Assembly (NCBI GenBank): GCA_031258625.1
Contig: JAIRMO010000166.1
Location: forward strand, 1-30,604
Direction of reading: 5' to 3'
Origin: Spirochaetaceae bacterium
GTDB taxonomy: Bacteria; Spirochaetota; Spirochaetia; Treponematales; Breznakiellaceae
DNA: 30,604 nucleotides
The position numbers were made by a program, and so were the translations under genes. Each line of letters opens with the position of its first letter. Position 1 is the first letter of the stretch. The notes under the pieces are model-generated. The model made no database searches. It was not told the origin of the DNA and saw nothing but the letters and a program-made list of their open reading frames with translations. This document shows positions 18,231-25,711 of the stretch, piece by piece.

Positions 18231-18817
18231 CAGGCATCCCCCGGTAAAGCGGCGGCATTACGGCCCAGGACAAAGGCCTTCCGGTTCGCTTCCGCTATCG
18301 CGGGATCCTTGGAAACAAATTGGGTGATGATGGTGTTTTCCAGGGTTTCCTCCGGGATGGGGAGGAAGGGGGAAGCGGCCCCCACCATGACCATATTTAC
18401 CGCCCGGGGAAGCCCCGCCGCTTTGGCGAGGGCCGCGGCCTCCACGATCCGATAGAGCGGAAAGGCCGTTATGGTTTTAAGTATCCCCTGAAGCTCGGGA
18501 TAATCGGGGATGTTGACAAGGGGTTCCGCCGCGGTAACCAACGCCCCGGCAGGGGAAAGCCAGGAGGCATACCGAAGGCTTTCCAGTACCTCCATGGAGA
18601 TGATGAGATCCGCCCCCCCCTGAGGAACCAGATCCGAAGGGATTACCCTATCGGCGATCCTGAGGTGAGCCAAGACCGCCCCTCCCCGTTGAGCCATACC
18701 GTGAACCTCGGACTGACGGACCGACAGTCCTTCCTGAATAGCGGCCTGGGCGATGATAGCGGCGATGGAAAGCACCCCCTGGCCCCCAACACCCGCAAGG
18801 ATGATGTCTTTTTTCAT
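18230..18817 (-). CDS. iorB: Indolepyruvate ferredoxin oxidoreductase, beta subunit
   Basis: The 195-aa product is the gamma-domain-type subunit of a 2-oxoacid:ferredoxin oxidoreductase. It opens with DIILAGVGGQGVLSIAAIIAQAA, the typical GxGGQG nucleotide-binding-like start, followed by SEVHGMAQRGGAVLAHLRI (37-55), the hallmark of IorB. With the large subunit IorA it oxidises aryl-pyruvates to aryl-acetyl-CoA in the cytoplasm. IorA, which carries thiamine diphosphate and Fe-S clusters, is not in this window, so the partner must be encoded elsewhere. AGGAG stands 7 nt before the ATG. A -35/-10 pair and a 14-bp palindrome lie 120-190 nt upstream. Confidence 0.93.
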   Translation of the reverse strand: MKKDIILAGVGGQGVLSIAAIIAQAAIQEGLSVRQSEVHGMAQRGGAVLAHLRIADRVIPSDLVPQGGADLIISMEVLESLRYASWLSPAGALVTAAEPLVNIPDYPELQGILKTITAFPLYRIVEAAALAKAAGLPRAVNMVMVGAASPFLPIPEETLENTIITQFVSKDPAIAEANRKAFVLGRNAAALPGDA

Positions 18818-18937
18818 GCCCCGCTCCTGTATTCCCTTTTACTCCGGAACCTTTAAACCCCGGCCGGTTTCGGGAAGGCTTTGGAAAAAACGGCAAACCA
18901 AACGTTAAGCCGAGCCGCTTTTTTCTTCTAAATCTAA

Positions 18938-18975
18938 GATTACTGCCCCAAAACTTCAGTCTTGGGGCAGTAATC
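18938..18975 (-). promoter_or_regulatory. Perfect 14-bp inverted repeat at the iorB promoter start site
   Basis: GATTACTGCCCCAA (18938-18951) and TTGGGGCAGTAATC (18962-18975) pair perfectly around 10 nt. The repeat begins 1 nt downstream of the iorB -10 box, so it covers the expected transcription start. It could be an operator or a 5' mRNA hairpin. Its reverse-strand core CAAGACTGAAGTTTTG matches the hairpin upstream of paaK1. Confidence 0.6.
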
Positions 18976-18976
18976 C

Positions 18977-19005
18977 ACTATATCTTTTTTATGGAATTTA
19001 TACAA
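18977..19005 (-). promoter_or_regulatory. Promoter of the iorB-paaK2 operon
   Basis: On the reverse strand TTGTAT (19005-19000) and TATAGT (18982-18977) are separated by exactly 17 nt, a good sigma-70-type arrangement. It lies about 160 nt before iorB. Confidence 0.5.
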
Positions 19006-19099
19006 GTTCCACCGCTTTCTTGACCCAAAAGATATAATAGAGTATTCTCAATATTATAGAGGTTTTTTCAAAATGTCAGCGTTTAAAAAGGACATGGCA

Positions 19100-19150
19100 A
19101 TGAAAAACATTGTATTGGGAGCCGGTTTCAAAACCGGAGGGGTTGTGTAA
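19100..19150 (+). CDS. Possible 16-residue leader peptide
   Basis: ATG at 19100 (or 19094) opens a short frame MKNIVLGAGFKTGGVV ending at TAA 19148-19150. AAAAAGGA lies 7 nt before the second ATG. The frame runs through the first hairpin arms described in the next entry and its stop codon falls at the start of the last arm, the arrangement expected for translation-coupled attenuation. The peptide has no obvious run of a regulatory amino acid. It may be chance. Confidence 0.3.
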   Translation: MKNIVLGAGFKTGGVV

Positions 19151-19160
19151 AACCGGCTCC
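19118..19160 (+). promoter_or_regulatory. Mutually exclusive hairpins in the leader of the 19198 gene
   Basis: GGAGCCGGTTT (19118-19128) can pair with AAACCGGCTCC (19150-19160), 11 bp perfect, or its inner part CCGGTTT (19122-19128) can pair with the adjacent AAACCGG (19131-19137). The two folds exclude each other. The second arm set lies 37 nt before the next start codon. Confidence 0.4.
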
Positions 19161-19197
19161 ATAGACATAAAAACCGTTCCGGTAATGGGGAATATAT

Positions 19198-19608
19198 ATG
19201 ATTCAATTTTATTTTTTATCGATCCTTCTTAACGCGGTTTCAGGGTATGTTTTAATTATGGAAGATACGGAGCAGGACCATGCTTTTGAAACCGGCCCTC
19301 GCTTCTCCCTGAATAACGAGACAATCCGTTTGGTTTTGGGAATTTTAACCCTGGTCGGCGGTTTATTAAAACTTTTGTCCTCGATTCAGGGGGATATTCC
19401 GGTAATCGGGGATTTATTTCCGGCGCTATTTGGGTTATTTGCCGGATTTATCCTGGTTTTTAACTATTACCGTACAAAAACCAGTATTGAGTCGGAAAAA
19501 TCCGAGCTGGTAGAACGGATTTTAACACAAAACAAAAGATGGATAGGTTTTGTAACTATCGCTTCGGCGGTGTTACATTTTCTTTTTCCATCGGTACTGT
19601 TTCTCTAA
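19198..19608 (+). CDS. Small multi-spanning membrane protein, unknown function
   Basis: The 136-aa protein has about four hydrophobic segments (2-20, 43-63, 70-92 and 112-136) separated by short charged loops, with an acidic loop EDTEQDHAFETG after the first. I recognise no characterised family; it resembles small membrane proteins conserved among treponemes. A weak GGGGAAT precedes the ATG by 7 nt. The next gene's GTG directly abuts its stop codon (TAAGTG), so the two are probably co-translated. Upstream is the leader with alternative hairpins (19118-19160), which suggests regulated expression. Confidence 0.7.
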   Translation: MIQFYFLSILLNAVSGYVLIMEDTEQDHAFETGPRFSLNNETIRLVLGILTLVGGLLKLLSSIQGDIPVIGDLFPALFGLFAGFILVFNYYRTKTSIESEKSELVERILTQNKRWIGFVTIASAVLHFLFPSVLFL

Positions 19609-20001
19609 GTGGCGGTTCGGAGATCGGTCGCGGGGATAGCGCTGGAAGGGGGAAAATTTTTTATTGCCCGGCGTTTACCCGGCGGGGATTTGGGTGAAAA
19701 ATGGGAATTTCCCGGAGGTAAGGTAGAAGCGGGGGAATCCGATGAGGATGCCCTTATCCGGGAATACGACGAGGAATTTAAGGTCGCTATAAAACCCGGC
19801 GTTCTTTTGGGAAGCGTTTCATTTGATCACCACGGTATCACCCATACCTTAAGGGCGTACCGGATATATTTCTCCGGCAAGGATTTTACCCTGCGGGAAC
19901 ACACCGAATGGCGTTGGGCCGGCCTTGAGGAGATGGAAAAATTAGATTTTGCCGATTCGGACCGTAAACTCTTTTTTTATCTAAAATCGTATCTTCAGTG
20001 A
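19609..20001 (+). CDS. Nudix hydrolase, MutT-like
   Basis: The 130-aa protein has a Nudix box starting GGKVEAGESDEDALI and continuing REYDEEFKV at about 36-59. The catalytic Glu residues of REx2EE are all present; the usual Gly near the end of the box is Lys. The N-terminal SVAGIALEGGKFFIARR is the MutT/CTP-type first strand and substrate loop. Such proteins hydrolyse oxidised or non-canonical nucleoside triphosphates (8-oxo-dGTP type); the exact substrate is unknown. The start is GTG immediately after the stop codon of the preceding gene, with no own ribosome-binding site, so coupled translation is likely. Its 3' end overlaps the convergent outer-membrane protein gene by 21 nt. Confidence 0.87.
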   Translation: MAVRRSVAGIALEGGKFFIARRLPGGDLGEKWEFPGGKVEAGESDEDALIREYDEEFKVAIKPGVLLGSVSFDHHGITHTLRAYRIYFSGKDFTLREHTEWRWAGLEEMEKLDFADSDRKLFFYLKSYLQ

Positions 20002-20973
20002 AAGCCCTCCACCCAATGCGGAATAGGCCGCCCCCGCTTGATCCTGATAGGTTTTGGCAATAGAGGAGTTGAGATCTTTTTGGACGATATATCCCCGGAG
20101 ATCTTTGATAACCCGGTAAGAAACATAAGCGGAGAGGGCGATTTTTTTATGAAGGGAAAGGACGAACGCGCCCCTGGGTTCAAAAAAAACACCTCCAAAC
20201 ATATAATCGTTAAACTGTAAGCCCCTCTGAATGTGATTGTCCTGATCCAAACAAAATACCAGGGGGCTTATTTGAAAGTCTATATTGACGGAAAAAAACC
20301 GGTACAGGGGAATATATAAAGAAATACCGGGAGTTATGATGAACCAATTCTGGGTATAAAAAATCACCGGCCCGGAATCGGAAATCTTTTTGAGATCCTT
20401 AGTCCAAGGAGAATAACTACCGCCAATATCGCTCCCATATTGGTGATAACCGTCCCGGGCAGCCCATTTGAATTGCATATAATTTAAAGCGGCATAAAAT
20501 TTAAACAACATCTGGGATCTGAGGGGCAAAGAGAATCCCCCGCTCACATCAAAAAACATGGCCCAATAGGTATAATTGTCATGGGAGGAAAAATGGGAAA
20601 GTTGAGACCCCAAGGCAAGCCAATCCCGGTCTTCCATAGTCCCGGTCTTCAAGGGAATGGAGAATTGGGCGGTTAAATTCACAAAAAAACCCCATTTTTC
20701 CATGGGGTAACGGCGATCTAAATCAAGGGAAGCTCCCAATAAAAAGAGCGGTTTTATCTCCCAAATAAGTTGACTTAATAATGTACTGTTTTTGGCCTGT
20801 TTATATACCAGTTCTTCGGATTGCCCATAAAGAAACCCAAAAACCGGAGCAGCCGATAAGGCATAGGCCGTTTCGGGTTTTGGGGGGCCGCCCGTTTGCC
20901 CCGCTAAGGGTAAGACGAAAAAAAATATATACATAATGCTGACTAATATTTTAAAAGAATATATATTTCTCAT
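19981..20973 (-). CDS. Predicted outer-membrane beta-barrel protein
   Basis: The 330-aa product starts with a signal peptide (MRNIYSFKILVSIMYIFFFVLPLAG, probable cleavage after about residue 24-26). The rest alternates short amphipathic strands rich in Tyr, Phe and Trp with turns, and the last residues LSLKIRF end in Phe, as in BAM-assembled outer-membrane proteins. I recognise no named family. No ribosome-binding site of note precedes the ATG. The 3' end overlaps the convergent Nudix gene by 21 nt, and the start faces the lipoprotein gene across a 159-nt gap. Confidence 0.72.
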   Translation of the reverse strand: MRNIYSFKILVSIMYIFFFVLPLAGQTGGPPKPETAYALSAAPVFGFLYGQSEELVYKQAKNSTLLSQLIWEIKPLFLLGASLDLDRRYPMEKWGFFVNLTAQFSIPLKTGTMEDRDWLALGSQLSHFSSHDNYTYWAMFFDVSGGFSLPLRSQMLFKFYAALNYMQFKWAARDGYHQYGSDIGGSYSPWTKDLKKISDSGPVIFYTQNWFIITPGISLYIPLYRFFSVNIDFQISPLVFCLDQDNHIQRGLQFNDYMFGGVFFEPRGAFVLSLHKKIALSAYVSYRVIKDLRGYIVQKDLNSSIAKTYQDQAGAAYSALGGGLSLKIRF

Positions 20974-21132
20974 TATATGAGCATACGGATATCGGCCTTA
21001 ATCGGTCAAGGACCCCTTTTTCAAAATTCGATGGGTTTCAAGAAAGACAGGGGGGAAAGCGGCCTAAAACCAACAACCCCGCAAACGGACGGGGCATATT
21101 ATTCTCATGTTGTTTTTTTTAAGCCCGAGCTC

Positions 21133-21510
21133 TTGAAAAAGCCGCTTCGGTTATTTTTTATCATTATGTCCATAATCGGCCTTGGTTCCTGTACCCGGAG
21201 TTCCGAGGATGTCGCCATTGTTCCCCCTCCAACGCCGCCTCTGTCCCGATATTTTCTGGGATATGGGGTGATAAGCGTTTCCTATACTCAGGTATTAAAG
21301 GAACCGGCCCAGGGATCGGAATCTTTAGGGTACCTGAGAAGAAGTTCCCTGGTGCGGATTTTGGAACGGAAAAAGGTGAATCACCGGGGGGCCTTTGAAT
21401 CCTGGGTCTTGGTGGAGGGAAATTATCGGGGGTGGTTACGGGAAGATATGGTCCGGATCTACGATAACGAAGCCCAGGCAAAAACCGCCGCGGAGTCTAT
21501 GCCCCGATGA
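21133..21510 (+). CDS. Lipoprotein with SH3-like domain
   Basis: I prefer the TTG at 21133, giving a 126-aa product MKKPLRLFFIIMSIIGLGSC, a textbook lipoprotein signal with lipobox LGSC and lipidated Cys20. An upstream ATG at 20977 would put 52 polar residues in front of this signal and overlap the divergent gene's promoter region, so it is unlikely. After a Pro-rich linker (IVPPPTPP), about residues 45-110 read as a bacterial SH3-type domain (VSYTQVLKEPAQGSESLGYLRR, then WVLVEGNYRGWLRED). Such domains bind peptidoglycan or peptides in the cell envelope. The stop codon overlaps the next gene's start by 4 nt (ATGA), so they are coupled. Confidence 0.75.
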   Translation: MKKPLRLFFIIMSIIGLGSCTRSSEDVAIVPPPTPPLSRYFLGYGVISVSYTQVLKEPAQGSESLGYLRRSSLVRILERKKVNHRGAFESWVLVEGNYRGWLREDMVRIYDNEAQAKTAAESMPR

Positions 21511-22898
21511 AGCCCCTTTTGGTATGGCTGTTCCCCCCCCTAGTGGGAGCCTTGATAGGATACGTCACCAACGCGGTGGCAATCAAAATGCTCTTTCGCC
21601 CCCTCAAGGCAATCTTTGTTTGGGGGATACGCCTGCCTTTTACCCCGGGTATCCTGCCCCGGCAACGGCATAAACTTGCGGACAACATAGGGACGATGGT
21701 TGAACGGGAGTTTTTTACCCCTGAAATAATAAAGGCCCGGCTCCGCCGCTCCGATGTCCGGGAGAATATCCGGGAATCCATAGCCCTTTATACGGAAAAA
21801 ATCCTCAACCTTCCCCTGGGGCGGATTACCCAAACCCCGGCAGTCCAGACAAATCAGAGCCCCCCGTTCCCGGAAGCGGGCGCCCAGGAGATTATCCTCC
21901 GGTTTATCCTGGGGTTTATTAAATCCCCGGCCATTGATTCGATTTTGGACAACCTTTTTCTTTCCCTGGCGGATACCTATGGGAACCGTACCCTCCGGGA
22001 TATTGTGGGTAATGACGGGGTATTGGAAAATATACTGGAAGGCATAATCCGGGAGGGCCTTAATTTTTCCGCCCCGGAGATTCAAAACGCCCTTACCCAA
22101 AGGGCCGGACAGGCCGGTTCGGTTTTGATCGATTCCTTGATACAGTTTTTAAAAAAAGAAGATATCCACAGGGAGCTTGAAACCCACGGCCGTATTTTTC
22201 TCAATAGGACTATCCTTAAATTAAACGTCTTTCAGCGCCTTTTTATTTCCGCGGGCCAATACGACAGGACCCTCCACGAGCGGATGCCCGAAATAATTGA
22301 CGATCTTATCCTGGAACTGGAGCATCTGGTGTATGATGAAGATACAAACCAGCGCATTGTTGCTTTTCTCCGGGAAAAAGTCAGGACTTTTGTTTCCGGC
22401 GGGGAATTCTCCGGGGAATTTGCCCGAGAAATTACCAAACCCATCCTGGCCTGTCTGGATCGCCCCCTAGGAGAATTGATTCCCCAGTGGACTGGTATCG
22501 AATTTTCCCATTTGGGACCAAAAATTCTTTTTCTGATTAAAAAAAGGGAAGGGCTGGACATAAAAATACGGCTTGCCCTGGATCGTTTTTTTGAAACCCA
22601 TCGGGAACTCAGCCTGGCGGAACTTTTCTCCCTGGATGCTGAAAAAAAGGAAAAAATTGATGCCCTGATAGGTGATAAGATGCTATTAATAATGGATGAA
22701 CAAATTGAATCCCTCCTGAGGTCCATCAACATCAAGACCCTGGTTGCGGATCGGATAAATTCCCTGGATATGATCCGGGTGGAAGGGATAGTACTGGATG
22801 TAATGGCCCATCAGCTCAAATGGATAAACTTTTTTGGCGCGGTTTTAGGCGCCCTTATCGGGGTATTCCAGTCCTTTTTTTCCTGGCTCATAAAATGA
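21507..22898 (+). CDS. DUF445 family membrane protein
   Basis: The 463-aa protein matches the DUF445 (YheB-like) family. The N-terminal membrane helix holds GYVTNAVAIKMLFRP at 18-32 and is followed by PFTPGILPRQRHKLA at 44-58, the two most conserved blocks. A long helical soluble region follows, and a C-terminal membrane helix (about 439-461) closes the protein, so both ends sit in the membrane. The function of the family is not known. The ATG overlaps the lipoprotein stop codon (ATGA). A run of eight C residues at 21533-21540, within codons 9-11, could be slippage-prone. Confidence 0.9.
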   Translation: MKPLLVWLFPPLVGALIGYVTNAVAIKMLFRPLKAIFVWGIRLPFTPGILPRQRHKLADNIGTMVEREFFTPEIIKARLRRSDVRENIRESIALYTEKILNLPLGRITQTPAVQTNQSPPFPEAGAQEIILRFILGFIKSPAIDSILDNLFLSLADTYGNRTLRDIVGNDGVLENILEGIIREGLNFSAPEIQNALTQRAGQAGSVLIDSLIQFLKKEDIHRELETHGRIFLNRTILKLNVFQRLFISAGQYDRTLHERMPEIIDDLILELEHLVYDEDTNQRIVAFLREKVRTFVSGGEFSGEFAREITKPILACLDRPLGELIPQWTGIEFSHLGPKILFLIKKREGLDIKIRLALDRFFETHRELSLAELFSLDAEKKEKIDALIGDKMLLIMDEQIESLLRSINIKTLVADRINSLDMIRVEGIVLDVMAHQLKWINFFGAVLGALIGVFQSFFSWLIK

Positions 22899-22923
22899 CC
22901 GGAACGAGCATGATCCCCGCCGG

Positions 22924-23685
22924 CTATTCACGCTGATCTGGATGATGATCCTGGATCATGATCCTGCCCAGGGCGGAACAGGCGATACTGATGGTCTCCG
23001 CCATATTCTTAAAGCTCATCACCGCGCCGGCCCGGCAGCCCCGGATAGAAGAAATAACAAAAAGGGCCGCGGTTTCCATCTCGCTGCACATCACGTTGCC
23101 CCGCCGCCAGGCTTCCCATCGTTCCTTTAGGCGGACGGCGTTTGGCATACTGTCCGGGTCGTGTTGGCCGTAGAAACTATCCTTGCACTGAGCCATTCCC
23201 TCCAGGTAATTACGTCCGTGTTCCTTTGCGGCCTCGGCCAAGGCATTTACGATATGCCGGTTAGCCACCGCGGGGTATTCAATAGGGATATAATGTACCG
23301 TGGTTCCTTCATCCCGGACCGACGCGGTTACAATAATACCGTCGAGGGCTTCGTCCCAGGATTCGTCACAAAGACGGCCCGCGGTACCAATACGGATAAA
23401 GGTATCGGCGCCGCAATGGATCAACTCTTCCAGGGCTATGGCCGTGGAAGGACAGCCCATACCGGTGGAACACACCGATACCGGCACCCCCTTTAGGGTT
23501 CCGGTCCAGGTCTTATGTTCCCGGTTGTGGGCTATCAATTTCGGGTTATCAAAATGTTCAGCGATTCGGTCGGTACGGAACGGATCGCCCGGCAACAGCA
23601 CATAACGGCCCACATCCCCCTTGGAACAACAGATATGGTAGTGCTGCCCCTTGTCATTTAATACATCCTTTGATTGGATAGCCAT
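22924..23685 (-). CDS. udp: Uridine phosphorylase
   Basis: This enzyme splits uridine (and often deoxyuridine) with phosphate into uracil and ribose-1-phosphate in the cytoplasm. The 253-aa length is normal. Motifs: phosphate-binding GDPFR at 33-37, STGMGCPSTAI at 73-83, RIGTAG at 98-103, KDSFYGQHDP at 168-177 and the ribose/base-binding SEMETAALF at 201-209. AGGAGG lies 6 nt before the ATG. It follows the ECF transporter genes on the same strand but is separated from them by a 342-nt GC-rich non-coding element, so shared transcription may have been interrupted. The context supports nucleoside salvage. Confidence 0.94.
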   Translation of the reverse strand: MAIQSKDVLNDKGQHYHICCSKGDVGRYVLLPGDPFRTDRIAEHFDNPKLIAHNREHKTWTGTLKGVPVSVCSTGMGCPSTAIALEELIHCGADTFIRIGTAGRLCDESWDEALDGIIVTASVRDEGTTVHYIPIEYPAVANRHIVNALAEAAKEHGRNYLEGMAQCKDSFYGQHDPDSMPNAVRLKERWEAWRRGNVMCSEMETAALFVISSIRGCRAGAVMSFKNMAETISIACSALGRIMIQDHHPDQRE

Positions 23686-23786
23686 AAGAATCCTCCTGCC
23701 TGTTATTGGGAACCATCCGTAATGCCGGCCGCTTTATGGTTCGATGGGACGAACTCTATTATACTTGAGTTTAAAGCAAAAGCGTA

Positions 23787-24046
23787 CCCCCATAGGGGGT
23801 TTTAGGCCCCCAAGTCGGGGCGAAGGGCAGCAAGACCCGCTCCCCCCTTCGCCAACCGGTGGCAGACGGGCGGCCTCGAGCCTTTTCCGTCACCGCGGCC
23901 TTTCCTGGGCCTACGCCGTGCCGCTTCTTTTGGCTTGCCCCGCAATGTTTCGCGTGCATTTGCCGGGCGGGACGCCGCGCGTTCTAATGGGGCCGCGCGG
24001 TGGGGGCATGAAACCCGCTGGTGGGGCCTAAAACCCCTTATGGGGG
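23787..24046. mobile_element. GC-rich element with 25-bp terminal inverted repeats
   Basis: The left end CCCCCATAGGGGGTTTTAGG (23787-23806, continuing GCCCCCA) and the reverse complement of the right end (24022-24046), CCCCCATAAGGGGTTTTAGG and then CCCCA, match at about 24 of 25 positions. The 260 bp between are very GC-rich, with an inner inverted repeat (GGCGAAGGG near 23819 / CCCTTCGCC near 23850) and no credible gene. The right repeat lies over the 3' end of the neighbouring ECF ATPase gene and contains its stop codon (24028-24030). I see no clear target-site duplication. It could be a non-autonomous mobile element or a large hairpin locus. Confidence 0.5.
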
Positions 24047-24855
24047 CGAAGGGCCCGCCGCATTACCGCTTCTACCGCATCCTCCAGGTGAATAATATTA
24101 CCTCCAATATCAAGGCTGCGGCATATACGGCTTACATAGGGCTGCGTCAACCGGGCCTTCTTTAGGGCTTCAAAATTCCAAAAGACATTTTCCGGTTTCC
24201 CGTCTTCTACAACCCGCTTATCCGCCATCAGAATAAGCCGGGAAAAATTCTCGGCCACAAATTCCATATCGTGGGAAATGGTTATCAGGGTTTTACCCCG
24301 GTCCAAAAGGGTTTTAATCACCGCCTGTAACAGCCGGGTCCCCGCCAGATCCTGGCCTGCGGTCGGTTCGTCGAGGATGATCACCTCGGTATTCATGGCA
24401 ATGACGGCGGCGATGGTAATAAATTTCCGCCTTGACCAGGGAAGATTGTAGGGGTTTTCCTCCCCCTCCCGGCTAAGGCCGGTGATCTCCAGAGCGTCAT
24501 CCACCTGCCGCCTTATCTGTCCGGGGGTCAGTTTCATCATTTTCGGCCCGAATTCCACTTCTCTTTCCACGGTCGAGTGGAATATCTGATCATCGGGGTT
24601 CTGGAATACATAACCGACAATCCGGGAAATTTCGGCGGTGGTATGACGCCGGGTGTTTTTTCCCCCGATAAAAACATCTCCTTCAGTGGGACAGAGCAGC
24701 CGATTGCAGAGTTTTACCATGGTTGTCTTACCGGCTCCGTTCTGGCCCAGGACGGCGATATTTTCGCCCCGATCAATATCGATAGTTACGGAATCTACCG
24801 CCCGGAATCCGCCGGGATATTCGTAGCCGGCATTTTTTAAGGAAATAAAACCCAT
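24028..24855 (-). CDS. ECF transporter ATPase, second copy (non-canonical signature)
   Basis: The 275-aa ABC ATPase drives uptake with the T and S components. Walker A GQNGAGKTT is at 37-45, the Q-loop in VFQNPDDQ near 83-90, Walker B VIILDEPTAGQD at 158-169 and the switch His in ISHD. The ABC signature, LSGGQ in its partner, is replaced by LPWSRRKF at 138-145, so the two composite ATP sites should be unequal. I start at ATG 24855, 1 nt after the partner's stop codon; a TTG at 24870 is the alternative. The last codons and stop lie inside the right repeat of the GC-rich element, so the C-terminus (RPHKGF) may have been supplied by that element. Confidence 0.88.
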   Translation of the reverse strand: MGFISLKNAGYEYPGGFRAVDSVTIDIDRGENIAVLGQNGAGKTTMVKLCNRLLCPTEGDVFIGGKNTRRHTTAEISRIVGYVFQNPDDQIFHSTVEREVEFGPKMMKLTPGQIRRQVDDALEITGLSREGEENPYNLPWSRRKFITIAAVIAMNTEVIILDEPTAGQDLAGTRLLQAVIKTLLDRGKTLITISHDMEFVAENFSRLILMADKRVVEDGKPENVFWNFEALKKARLTQPYVSRICRSLDIGGNIIHLEDAVEAVMRRALRPHKGF

Positions 24856-24856
24856 C

Positions 24857-25711
24857 CTACCCGGCCTCAATACAATCCTTAAAAGCCCTGACCGCGGCCT
24901 CCTCGGTGATGGGCGCCGCGCCCAGGGGCAGCCCCCGGCGGATCAACGCGTTACCAAGCAGGGCAATCTGAGGAATCGGCGTACCGTAATCCAAAAGCTT
25001 CTCATCCCCCAGGACTTCCGGCGCCGGGCCCATCCGTACCAGACGGCCCTGGTGTAATACGAGGATCGTATCGGCATATTCGGCCAAAAGATCCACCTTG
25101 TGTTCCACCAAAAAAATAGTTTTTTTTTCTTTTTTCATCGTTTTGACGATCTCAAAGACACTTTCGGTCCCCTCCGGGTCAAGCTGACTGGTAGGCTCGT
25201 CGATCACGAGGATGTCCGGTTTAAGGACGATGATGGATGCCAGGGCTAACCGTTGCTGTTGTCCTCCGGAAAGCTCAAAGGGATTTTTCTCCGCCACCCC
25301 GGTAATATTGGTAAGATCCATGATCTCGACGACCCGCCGCTCAATTTCATCCACCGGGACGCCGAAGTTTTCAAGCCCGAAGGCGACTTCTTCAAATACC
25401 GTATCCTTTACCCCGCAGATCTGATTAAAGGGATTCTGAAAAACATAACCAATCCGCAGGGAAAGTTCCCCCGGCCCGTAGTCTACCGTGGGTTTTCCGT
25501 CTATCAGTACCGTACCTTCAAGGTTCCCCTTGTAAAAACTCGGGGCAAATCCCCGGATCAGGGCGCAAAGGGTGGTTTTACCGCTGCCGTTCCGGCCGAT
25601 AACCCCATAAAACCCGCCTTGTTCCAGGCTAAAGGATATATTCTTAACCGCCGGGACATCGGCCAAAGGATAGGTATAACTGACATTTTTAAATTCTATT
25701 ACCGTACCCAC
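24857..25711 (-). CDS. ECF transporter ATPase, first copy (canonical)
   Basis: An ABC ATPase of about 284 aa in the energy-coupling-factor module. It has Walker A GRNGSGKTT, Q-loop VFQNPFNQI, signature LSGGQQQRLALAS, Walker B ILVIDEPTSQLD and switch His in LVEHKVDLLA. I place the start at GTG 25711, which has GGAG 9 nt upstream; the frame is open to another GTG at 25726. The gene overlaps the 3' end of the T-component gene and its TAG stop is 1 nt from the next ATPase start, so the four ECF genes form one tight operon with polar coupling. It is cytoplasmic at the membrane face. Confidence 0.92.
   Translation of the reverse strand: MGTVIEFKNVSYTYPLADVPAVKNISFSLEQGGFYGVIGRNGSGKTTLCALIRGFAPSFYKGNLEGTVLIDGKPTVDYGPGELSLRIGYVFQNPFNQICGVKDTVFEEVAFGLENFGVPVDEIERRVVEIMDLTNITGVAEKNPFELSGGQQQRLALASIIVLKPDILVIDEPTSQLDPEGTESVFEIVKTMKKEKKTIFLVEHKVDLLAEYADTILVLHQGRLVRMGPAPEVLGDEKLLDYGTPIPQIALLGNALIRRGLPLGAAPITEEAAVRAFKDCIEAG

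Noticed and set aside
19020..19038. TTGACC and TATAAT as a promoter for the 19198 gene
   Set aside because: The boxes are only 7 nt apart, far from the 16-18 nt needed; TATAAT alone may still be a -10 box.
20977..21132. N-terminal extension of the SH3-like lipoprotein from ATG 20977
   Set aside because: It would bury a perfect lipoprotein signal peptide 52 residues inside the protein.
23744..24165. Forward frames through the GC-rich element
   Set aside because: They depend on inverted-repeat sequence, lack a ribosome-binding site and show no domain.
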